This document shows positions 54,218 to 62,280 of a stretch of DNA of 64,000 bases, piece by piece. The stretch covers positions 95,958,976 to 96,022,975 of the forward strand of contig CM056742.1 in the NCBI GenBank assembly GCA_029851415.1, read 5' to 3'. The first letter of the stretch is position 1; the number at the start of each line of letters is the position of its first letter. This DNA comes from Eretmocerus hayati (Eukaryota; Arthropoda; Insecta; Hymenoptera; Aphelinidae). Below the pieces are notes generated by a model. It did no database searches. It was not told the origin of the DNA and saw only the letters and a list, made by a program, of their open reading frames with translations. The position numbers and the translations under genes were made by a program.

Positions 54218-54691
54218 TCATTTCCCTTCTCCCAAATGCTGTAATATATTTAGAAAACTTTTGCTGGCCCGTGTCATGTGATTAAAGGTTCGCTTGGTCT
54301 CCTTGAAAAAGGCGAGTATATCAAACGGATATGCAGTATCAACGAAGTTGATCAACATGTTGGGTTGTTGTCGGGTCACGTTGTATAGCTCTTTTAGGGC
54401 TCGTGTTATCATGTGCTGGTTCCGATTGTGGATCCTGGTTATGTTTCTATGATCTGAAGGGAAGGTGTTCATATTCTTGGCGATGTTTCCCGCGTCGTCG
54501 GCGGTCATTAGGCCGAATAAGTTCTTGCTTATATTTCCTACTATCCCTAGTAGCACCACCTTGGTCACGTTTCGTGGCAGATGGGAGTGTTCCGGAGCGG
54601 TTTGCTCTAGTGTGCCTGCTGGCTGTCGTATTTTTGCGTGAGTTATCCTGAGTTTCTTCTCTAGGTACTTGAAATTTGCTGGGTTCATCAT
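54218..54691 (-). pseudogene. env-like glycoprotein fragment
   Basis: The 157-codon ORF contains VGNISKNLFGLMTADDAGNI, resembling the region after the fusion peptide of errantivirus Env and baculovirus F proteins (V-x-x-x-S-x-x-L-F-G-x-x-x-x-x-D-A). Polar helices and NMNTFPSD / NQHMITRAL follow. It lacks the signal peptide, the receptor-binding part and the C-terminal membrane anchor in this frame. The upstream ORF 54767-54447 is a shadow of it. It is a broken fragment. Confidence 0.6.
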
Positions 54692-54767
54692 GGCGTTGCA
54701 AGCTCTGGTTCACTTGTGGCACTGATCGTCGCGTGTTCCGTCGGAACCCCGCATGGGGTGTAAGCAC

Positions 54768-55078
54768 ATGAGGCTGATGTGCTCGACTGTGATGTGGGGA
54801 GTATGCATTTGTATGAACCCTTCGAGATCTGGCGTGACTATAATCTGACAGCTATTTTTTTGAGAAAGATGTGTCCCCATGAGCTCGAAGTATAATCCTC
54901 CCTGAGCTATGGTTGAATTGGATCAGCTCCTTGACAGGTCATCCCATGCTGATCCTCTTGATTGTGTGAAGCACCATGATTCCAACGATCTGAATCAGCT
55001 TCATCTTGTGGGACTATACTCTGGAAAATTTTAGGAGGTATCTTTACTGGTTCTCGATATGCATGGCTCCCAATTCGT
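54768..55078 (-). other. junction between integrase and env in the errantivirus relic
   Basis: No open reading frame of note. It contains the region between the integrase C-terminal domain and the env-like ORF and appears degraded. Confidence 0.35.
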
Positions 55079-55336
55079 TTAGGGTTTCCTGATTAATCTC
55101 CCGTCTGGTGATCTCGGGATAGCGTTCTTCCGGCCTATTATCTTGATGACTTTAAGTGTTCGGTTATAGAATTGGTCGAATTTGTGGCTGCGAGATTTTT
55201 CAACCACCCAGGTGAATTGCCCTAGTCGGAACCTACTTGGCTTGAGTTTTTTGTCGTACCTCCCCTCGGCCTTGGTCGTTTCTCTGATTCGCCTTTCTCC
55301 GGCTGAAATTTCCATTCCTGCTAGCCTTTGTATCAA
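55079..55336 (-). pseudogene. integrase C-terminal domain
   Basis: The ORF contains KLKPSRFRLGQFTWVV and SRSHKFDQFYNRTLKVIKII, which matches the P-x-x-(F/Y)-x-x-G-D-x-V... and F-x-G-P-(Y/F)-x-V-x-x-I region at the end of gypsy-type integrases, with the G-P-Y/F motif replaced. It is 3' of the core at 55553-55792 on the same strand, with a broken frame between. Confidence 0.68.
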
Positions 55337-55552
55337 ATTTTGTCTGGTATAGGTTGTATGTTCTCAACTTCTCTTTGTTAGGTATTATGATGGGGAGCCT
55401 GACGATTTGACCGTAAACTAGTTGGAGGGGGTGAAATAAGTGGAGGGATAGGTGCTGGTGTTACATGTGAAGTTGGCGAATGGTGTTAGGGGATGCCAGT
55501 CTTCGTACTTGTCTGAGTAAGTTCGGATAAAATCTTCTAGGGGAGCGTCGCT

Positions 55553-56191
55553 TCATTCCAACGCGACTTTTGTTGTAGTTCTGTACTCAGAACTGGTTAG
55601 GTGGTTGTTTCTGAACATGCACAGTAGTGCTCCGATCAATTCGGACATGAAACTTGTTCCTCTATCTGAAAGTATTGCTCGCGGGGCTTCGTGGAGGTGA
55701 ATGAGATTTTTGGCTGAGACTTCGGCAATGGCGGTGGTGCAGAGGTCTCGTAGCGGTGCCAAAATGACGTACTTCGTAAGATTGCATTCCATGGTCAGAA
55801 TGTGACGATTGCCTCTCGGTGTAGTTCATGATATCCCGATAGTATCGATGGAGACCTTATCGAATGGTTCGATGGGCGTGTCTGTCATTATTATTGGCTA
55901 TCGTGGTTCCGCTGGGATGAACTTCCTTTCTTGGCAGCTTGGGCATCGTCTGTGATCGTGATGTAGGCGAGGATATCATTCCTCATTCCGGACCAGTAGT
56001 ATCTCTCACGTATTTTTTGGTGAGTTTGGTTGATACCTCTCATATCCTCCTACCAACGTGTCGTGTCGGGCGTTGATAATTCCTTTCCTATCTTCTGCCT
56101 TTCCGTAGCAGATGGCGATGGGGATGGGCTGCGACTTGGATATGTCTGCGATAATATCCATTATCACTCCCAGTTCTAGAGATTCCGTCAA
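55553..56191 (-). pseudogene. integrase zinc-binding region and catalytic core
   Basis: ORF 56191-56006 ends with R-H-D-T-L-V-G-G-Y-E, an H2C2 region in which the second H is changed. ORF 55792-55553 continues LTKYVILAPLRDLCTTA and ILSDRGTSFMSELI (the second catalytic D, S-D-R-G-T) and ends at TTTKVALE, before the catalytic E. Stops and a frame change separate the pieces, so the enzyme is inactive. Confidence 0.75.
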
Positions 56192-56300
56192 TTCTCCTCT
56201 CGTTTAACAGTCCAGTGTTTCCGTATCCATAATGAAAAACGCGGTTACAGCTAATTTTGGATCCATCGCAATTGACCATAGAGATCTACCTGTTCAAATT

Positions 56301-57150
56301 CGGGTCAACGAACGAGTGTCTCCTCTGATTTGATTCGCTGCGGCCTACCGTGGGTGAATTCGATCCAGCAAGGTGAAGAGTGAACGGAAAATAGAGTGCC
56401 GGTAGATGTCATATATGTTTCTTCTCTGCTATAGCGGTCCGGAGTTTATGGATTCGTATTTCGATATACCTGGAATTTCTTTCGGCTGCGATTATTTTGT
56501 GTCATCCATGTCGGGGATTGTATGGGTGCTCGACGAGTTCCGAATTTGGCAGTTGTGGGACGATTACTGGGATCGTGGAGAATGATCGGCGTTGCAAAAA
56601 TGCTTCAATATAGAAGGAATCTTAGTGTCGAGTGAGAGTGATATCTTAATTTCTGTCTGATGCAGTCATGAATTGGATGCGTCTGTCATCCGGTTATTCT
56701 GTTACCCGGACCACGCTCTGGGCTCTTAGTTCCCTGTTACGACCTGAGGAAGTGGGAACTGAGGAAGTAGAGCCTCGAGAATATTTTACGAAGAAGGCCT
56801 TCCCTCGAGCATAGCTACTACTATTGTGTCTTCAGTTTTTTAGGGGGCAGAGACCCATGCTAAGGGAACGGGGCCTCCGGAAGGCTGGACCTCTGGGGTT
56901 GTTTCTGTACAGGAATAGTACTCCGATCTTCAGTATAAGATTGACGCTATTATGAGCGTAATTATTATTTTTTTTTCTTAAACTTTGGAGCCCTTCTGGG
57001 CTCATGCAGCTGACTGTGTACTGTGTGTTATTGTTACTCGTGTTCTGTATGTACCTGGGTTGCTTACGGTCTTATCTCAGAGCCAACCCCTGCAGTGGTA
57101 CCTGTAGTCAGATAGTTCACTGCATCACTGTTTTCGACGCACCAGATTTT
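56301..57150. other. unrecognised stretch after the errantivirus relic
   Basis: No domain recognised. A word GAGCCTCG(A/G)GAATATTTTACGA near 56775 also occurs near 51317 inside the unrecognised ORF. T-rich stretch at 56967-56980. The + ORF 57004-57201 (65 codons) is hydrophobic and cysteine-rich but unsupported. Confidence 0.4.
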
Positions 57151-57310
57151 ACTCACACAGTAAGCTCGTGTGCCTCGCTCTCTTGTAGTCGAAAGGCATG
57201 AGACACCTCTGCTTTCGAGACTAGCTCTACTCGCACAGTGAGCTCGTGTGCCTCGCTCTCTCGTAGTCGAAAGGCACGAGCCACCTCTGCTTTCGACTCA
57301 GTGGTCTACT
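57151..57310. repeat. 78-bp tandem duplication
   Basis: AGCTCGTGTGCCTCGCTCTC starts at 57163 and again at 57241, and the following TAGTCGAAAGGCA(T/C)GAG(A/C)CACCTCTGC is repeated too, giving a 78-base period in two copies with a few differences. Confidence 0.8.
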
Positions 57311-57605
57311 AGCAGAGTGGATGACTCCGTTGTTGCAACTCGTGAACTTGTGTCAGTGTAGTGACTGTAACGTGTATGCACTCTCCGCATCAGCCCGGGA
57401 TTGATTAACCCGTGGGGCAAGGGAAAACTTCCTTGTAAGGGAAGAAAACCCGCCCCAGAGAGCTCGGTGCCACTATCGTGTTACATATCGGGCATATATC
57501 TCAGATAAAATACCCAATCTGCGACACTTTACACCTCCCGTTCACATTGAAAAGTCGTAAGCATCAACCAACCGATCAGAAAAGCCAGCAAGCCGGGGTT
57601 GATTA

Positions 57606-57706
57606 GACCGATATGGGCGGTCACCCATCCAAGTACTAACCACGCCCAACGTTGCTTAACTTCGATGATCGGAAGAGCTGGCACTCAGCGACCCCACCAA
57701 TGCGTC
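57606..57706 (-). rRNA. 5S rRNA-like sequence (partial or 5S-derived SINE head)
   Basis: On the minus strand CCGATCATCGAAGTTAAGC, GTTGGGCGTGGTTAGTACTT and GGATGGGTGACCGCC match the central part of 5S rRNA, including the internal Pol III control sequence. The upstream TCGCTGAGTGCCAGCTC resembles the 5S 5' half. The expected 3' end is not found: the sequence becomes CATATCGGTCTAATC, so the gene is incomplete. It may be a pseudogene or the head of a 5S-derived SINE. No repeat of it was seen elsewhere in the window. Confidence 0.65.
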
Positions 57707-58147
57707 GGTCTGAGCGTAATTGTGTTGTGACCTCGTAGAGATGTTCCCTAGTAACATTGGGCTAGGAATTGCGACACAAAGCTATGGTCCAAGCACCGGA
57801 GCTCTACTAATCATATATCGTGGAGTGTGAATATGCAAACGTGTGTCACAAATGAGGATTTGTCTCGGGTCCCGGAAGAAAGGAACCGTGAGGGACACGA
57901 AAGATAGGTTGACGTATTGGCCGCTTGATTGTAATGGGAAGGAGTTAGTTCACCTGGCTGTGGCGGGGAACCTTATTTTCGTCTCTAAGTGAGAGTCGAC
58001 TGGTGGGCCTACTCATCTATACGTAGTACAGTTACTTTGGCTACCCTCGTGTGGTCGTCATCCGCTCTGTCTAGTTGCCGCTGCGAATTTTGAGAGGCTG
58101 CTTCGTGGACCACTGAAGGACTCGGTACTTTGTTTTCAAACTAAATA
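57707..58147. other. spacer between 5S-like sequence and pogo MITE
   Basis: No gene or repeat was recognised. The left part contains the flank of the 5S-like sequence; the rest is of ordinary composition. Confidence 0.4.
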
Positions 58148-58955
58148 CAGTGGAACCTGTAAAGTTGGACACTCTCTATGTTGGACACCTCATTAAGTTG
58201 TACGCTTTCGTCGGAACCGGAAAAAATTACATTGGTTCAAATGAGAATTTTTCTTTGTATGTTGGACACTCGATATGTTGGACACCTCGCTAAGTTTTAC
58301 CCCTCTCTAGGAATCCAGAAATAGTATTGCAATGTATGAAAACCTTCAAAGTTGGACATTTCGAATTATATAACACATACTTGGACGTTCACCAGCTCAC
58401 GGTATCAGAATAAGTCTGTATAGCCTTCTCACCATCTCTCAATATGATGTGAACAACCATCGCTTGTAGTTAACTGTCTCTGAAACGACAATTTCGAAAT
58501 GCTTCAAGAAAGCAGGCTTCCAGAATTTGCAGAATGACATCTCTTAAGAAGTTGCTAAGAGAATGCGGTTGATGATTGAATCGTTCACTTTTCTTCACAG
58601 ATGTTCGAATATGATATCTGGAATTTTTAAGTATGATTCAGCTATCTATCGATTCCTCAATGAATTACTATACATATTACGGAAATTTTGATTAATTTAT
58701 TGGATATTTGAAAAGGCGAACGGTTAAGTGACGACATGATTGGGAATCGCAGTGATCAATTTTTCCATACAGATATTCGAGGATTATAACTTTAATCCTC
58801 AAGTATGAGTCATCTATTAATTTGTCAGTGAATGAGTTTTTATAATATGGATGTCGATGCGTCGATTCTTTGGCATGTCCGTGTTTGTTGGACACCTCGC
58901 TATATTGGACACTTGTCTTCGGAACCAAGCAGTCCAACTCAGACAGGTTCTACTG
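58148..58955. mobile_element. pogo/Tigger-type MITE, 808 bp
   Basis: It begins CAGTGGAACCTGT and ends ACAGGTTCTACTG, flanked by TA at 58146-58147 and 58956-58957, the target duplication of Tc1/mariner elements. AAGTTGGACAC and GTTGGACACCTCG words recur near both ends, as in pogo/Tigger termini. No transposase ORF is present. A diverged internal pair (ATATTCGA...TAAGTATGA at about 58608 and 58780) adds length. Confidence 0.85.
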
Positions 58956-59384
58956 TAGAGTTGTTGTGGCTCTCTAGGCCCGTGACTCCCGATCTCTCCG
59001 ACTCACGGTCGTATACGCAGGTCTTTCAACTCCCGTGGTGGGGGAAGGTCCACCATTGAAGCCGTGAAGTTTCGTTTCGTCGCGACAACGCATCTCTACT
59101 CGTTCTCCGAGACCGCGGCGAACGCGTGCACGTGGAAGAGGCAATCGTCTGCTGCTATCTGCAGCCCGACGGCAGCTCGCGACGACTTAGATACCGTTTT
59201 CGCACAACCTTGGTCTCATGCGATGTGATGACGGGCCCCGGTTCAATTGATAGCTAAAACATGTATCAACCAATGTGGGGGCTCCTATGCTAATTTTTGG
59301 GTATCGCTGGACGCACGAAATCTCAAGCCCCGACTGGGGCCAACAAGTTGAGTGGAGGTTTCATAATGTATTTACGTTGTTGTA
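58956..59384. other. unrecognised stretch
   Basis: No gene, repeat or RNA was recognised. It lies between the MITE and the tRNA-ended palindrome. Confidence 0.4.
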
Positions 59385-60305
59385 GTCGCGGGTGAGTGCT
59401 TAGCGCGCTCAGTCCGTTTTTCCACGCTTTGATCCAGGTTCAAATCCCGATCAGGCTGATTTTTCCTCTTTTTCTTCCAAGGCAGCTCTGGCTATTGAGA
59501 GCCTATCAAGCACCGACACATTATTCTTCCAATTTTTCTTCGCAGAATACAGAACCTCTCATGGAATGCTGAAGCTTTTTAGAATTAATAAATCTACGTT
59601 TATAACCCGTCTTCAATGGAATTGAGCCATTTTTCGTGGACGAATCAGTTCGAACACAGTTTACTCAAGAGTGAGGAACAGTCGATCTAATACGTGAATG
59701 GAATGTCATTGTTTTCGAATCAATAGGACATTTTGATCTCTGAGTTCAAAAAATCTGCTGACTTTCCAAAAATTTCTACGAATCATCTTTTTAGTATCAA
59801 CTAATTTTCTTCTCTTTCATGAGTTCCAACGAGTTTTCGGTCGGTAATCGTGGATTCTTCTGTGATTTTGGGTAAATATTGTAAAGCACCCAAAATAACA
59901 GAAAAATCCACCACTATCGACCGAAACTCAATGGTCCTAAAAAGGATGATTCGTCGAGATTTTTGGAAAGTTGATAGAACTGAGAAACGTGAAGAGTATA
60001 ATACCCTGTCGATTCAGAAGCAATTATATATCATCAGCATGTTCAACAATTCCTTGTTTCCGAGTGAACAATGTTTCAACTCATTTGTTGACAAAAAATG
60101 GCTCAAGTTTATTGAAGATAGATTACGAAGATTGATTAATTTTGAAACACTCCAGCATTCCATGAAAGATTCTGTATTCTGCAAAGGAAGAATGGAGGAA
60201 TAATGTGTCGATGCTTGATGGGCTCTCAATAGCCAGAGCTGCCTTGGATTAAAGCGTGCAAGAACGGACTGAGCGCGCTTACCACTCGCCCGCGAATACA
60301 ACTAC
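59385..60305. repeat. 0.9-kb palindrome with tRNA-like ends
   Basis: The left half (from GTCGCGGGTGAGTGCTTAGCG at about 59388) is inverted in the right half (its complement ends near 60300). CTGACTTTCCAAAAATTTCTACGAATC and GTGGATT(C/T)TTCTGT(G/T)ATTTTGGGT are paired too, so the arms extend almost to a centre near 59865. The + ORF 59850-60203 is the right arm and is not a gene. The right arm lacks about 40 bp present on the left next to CCAAGGCAGCTC. Confidence 0.85.
59388..59475 (+). tRNA. tRNA-like sequence (A box, B box, T-run)
   Basis: GGGTGAGTGCTTAGCGCGCTC resembles an A-box/D-arm and GGTTCAAATCC matches the B-box. GATTTTTCC gives a Pol III-type T run. The acceptor stem does not pair fully (about 4 bp), so it is not a functional tRNA; more likely it is tRNA-derived (SINE-like). 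The inverted copy at the other end has GCGAGTGGTAAGCGCGCTC but lacks the B-box region. Confidence 0.5.
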
Positions 60306-60750
60306 TCTCTCAGCATCAATCAGCTAATATATAGCTGAAATATCAGCTATTACTGCTATGGGTCGTCAAACTGCTGATCGAATCAGCAAACACAAAAATC
60401 ACGCTTGAATCGATAATTCTGATGAAATAACTCCACAGATCCGGGTTCTGATATCGACATGAACACATTAACGACTTTTTCAGACTAAGTCACGACGAAC
60501 TAAGGCGTATTCATTCGATATCTACTCCTTTTGTGCCACGGGAGGCCCTATATAGCTGATTATAATCAGCTATGAATCAGTGATTGTAGCTGAAATCAGC
60601 TGATGTAGCTGGAATTCAGCTACAGTAGCTATTCGTGTCAGTAAAAAAACCGTTCACTGAAAAATCAGCTTATAATAGCTGATTCAGTCAGCTAACATGG
60701 CCGGAATCTCAGCTAATATAGCTGATTTTTCAGCTAAACGATATTCGTAT
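60306..60750. repeat. TAGCTGA palindromic array
   Basis: TCAGCTA or TAGCTGA, and their overlaps such as TCAGCTAATATAGCTGA, occur at least a dozen times in 430 bases. Many form palindromes with 0-20 base spacing. No ORF. It starts directly after the tRNA-ended palindrome. Confidence 0.8.
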
Positions 60751-60869
60751 TCGTGTTGTGCCGTATACAACATGTTTCAGAATTCGCGTACACCCCGAAA
60801 AAATGAGGTAGCGGTGATTTTGTTATTTCGATTGGTGAGATCGAGAGATTTTGTTACGGTTTCCTGAGT

Positions 60870-60960
60870 TTGTAACTGTCGTGTGAAAAAACGTATTTTT
60901 TAGCGTTATGTCAGTAACGCTTGGTGTGTAATGCTTAACGGCTAGCATTACACGAAAGCG
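60870..60960. repeat. two small hairpins
   Basis: AGCGTTA TGTCAG TAACGCT (about 60901-60920) and GTGTAATGCT TAACGGCT AGCATTACAC (60926-60953) are inverted repeats with 7- and 10-base stems. They are adjacent and could form stem-loops in RNA or single-stranded DNA. Confidence 0.6.
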
Positions 60961-61799
60961 TTACATTGTGTATTCTGCTTGGTTATGGCTCGGAGGGGTG
61001 TGTTTGTCGGCTGCTCTTGTGTTGATTGTGAGCCGTGATTTTTGTGCGCTAGCTATTGGCGTCGGGAAATTAAAAATTAATTCGGTGTGTTGTGCGTGTT
61101 GGGGCGTTCGCGTTTTTGTGGAAGCTGCGTCTCCGGCGGCTGCGGTGGCAGCGGCATTGCATAATTTCATGAGCGCTTCTGCAGAGGCAACGACGCAGTG
61201 CTTTTCGCGTTTTAGTTTGAATTTTTGAGTTGTGGGATTCGCGGAGAGTGTTGTTAAATGATAAGGTGTGTGGAATAATGTTATGTGGCATGCGTGTCGA
61301 GAGCCGACAAACAGACAACCGTGGCCTTGGCCTTGGCCGCAGCAGCAGAAAGTCGGCATGCCGTATCGTAGCAGACATCTCGTCGCAGATAACGCAGTAC
61401 AGATGATGCGATGTGTCAGCTGCGGGCCATGTTTTCGGTGCACCAATTGCATGGCCCGCGACCGGCTTATGCGAGATGATGCCACGTGTTTATGTTGTCT
61501 TTAATCTTTTTCGTTGGTCGAGGAGCATTCCTGTCAAATTGCCTCGTTGGGAATGTTTATTTTCTGCTGTGATGCGTGGCTTGAGCTGTCGTCTGCGGAG
61601 GCACAGTGCAGACAAGGTAGCGGACTCAATGCGGATCGAATCGAGCTATTCTGAGTTTGGCGAGTGACCCTTCTGCTCGCGAAAGGTCATGCCTCATTTC
61701 TTTACTTAGGCTGCGGGATTAGCCGATTTAATCGACCTGATTTGGTGTTTCGGCAGTGATCCTCCACTCAAGTGCCAGAGATTGGTGCTGTTGAGGTGA
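60961..61799. other. GC-richer region with two long overlapping ORFs, unassigned
   Basis: A 174-codon minus-strand ORF (61485-60961) overlaps an 86-codon + ORF (60968-61228). Both are long for chance but are low in complexity (Ala, Ser, Arg, His), and no domain or splice pattern supports either. GC- and CpG-rich composition explains part of the openness. Confidence 0.35.
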
Positions 61800-62280
61800 G
61801 TCAATGGAGTTGGGTTTCGCGTACGCGATGAATTGTACGATACGTCACATCATTTTTCGCGCGCGCTCAATTACTGAATCATCGCGTTTGCAAGAAATTG
61901 TCCTGATCCCGTTTTTCTTCTTTCCTTTTCAACATGAGCCTCGCATACGCAATGGTCTAACTCGCTCATGCACGACAGCAATCTCAGCGTCAACCATAAC
62001 ATTTTAGTTCATACTCGCGTATGCTAATTTCGACAACTTATCGAGTATTCGTTTTCCCTTTGCGCAGTCCAGATCATCTTGTGGGTAATTCTTATCAGCC
62101 GAGATGATGGTTCACGCTATGATTTTATCTATATAAACAACGTGAAATGACTCTTTCACTTTATCTCTTGATAAACTTCGGGGCTCTTTCTCCAACATAA
62201 AGTCTCGTATTGGGAACTTGAGAGATTCGTCGCCCTGTGAAGTATCGAGGATTGTTACTCCACGCGTAACGATGTCCACT
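61800..62280. repeat. CGCGTACGCG-like words before the satellite
   Basis: TTTCGCGTACGCGATG, CTCGCATACGC and CTCGCGTATGC words occur in this stretch at low density, suggesting a degraded edge of the satellite. A + ORF at 61804-62007 is unsupported. Confidence 0.5.

Larger units (their letters stand above)
54218..56300 (-). mobile_element. errantivirus-like (gypsy-type) relic with integrase and env
   Basis: The minus strand carries integrase pieces (56191-55079) followed by an env-like ORF (54691-54218), the order found in insect errantiviruses, which are endogenous retrovirus-like Ty3/gypsy elements. RT and gag were not recognised. No LTR pair was detected. Several stops and frame changes interrupt both genes, so it is an old inactive copy. 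Confidence 0.72.

Noticed and set aside
59388..59475. functional tRNA gene
   Set aside because: The acceptor stem pairs for only about 4 bp and the anticodon arm is not clear, so only a tRNA-derived origin is claimed.
59850..60203. 117-codon + ORF as a protein gene
   Set aside because: It is simply the right arm of the palindrome; the left arm is its inverse and carries no coding counterpart.
60961..61485. 174-codon minus-strand ORF and overlapping + ORF as a gene
   Set aside because: Composition is biased and GC-rich, no domain is visible, both strands are open at once, and no splice or promoter evidence supports a gene.
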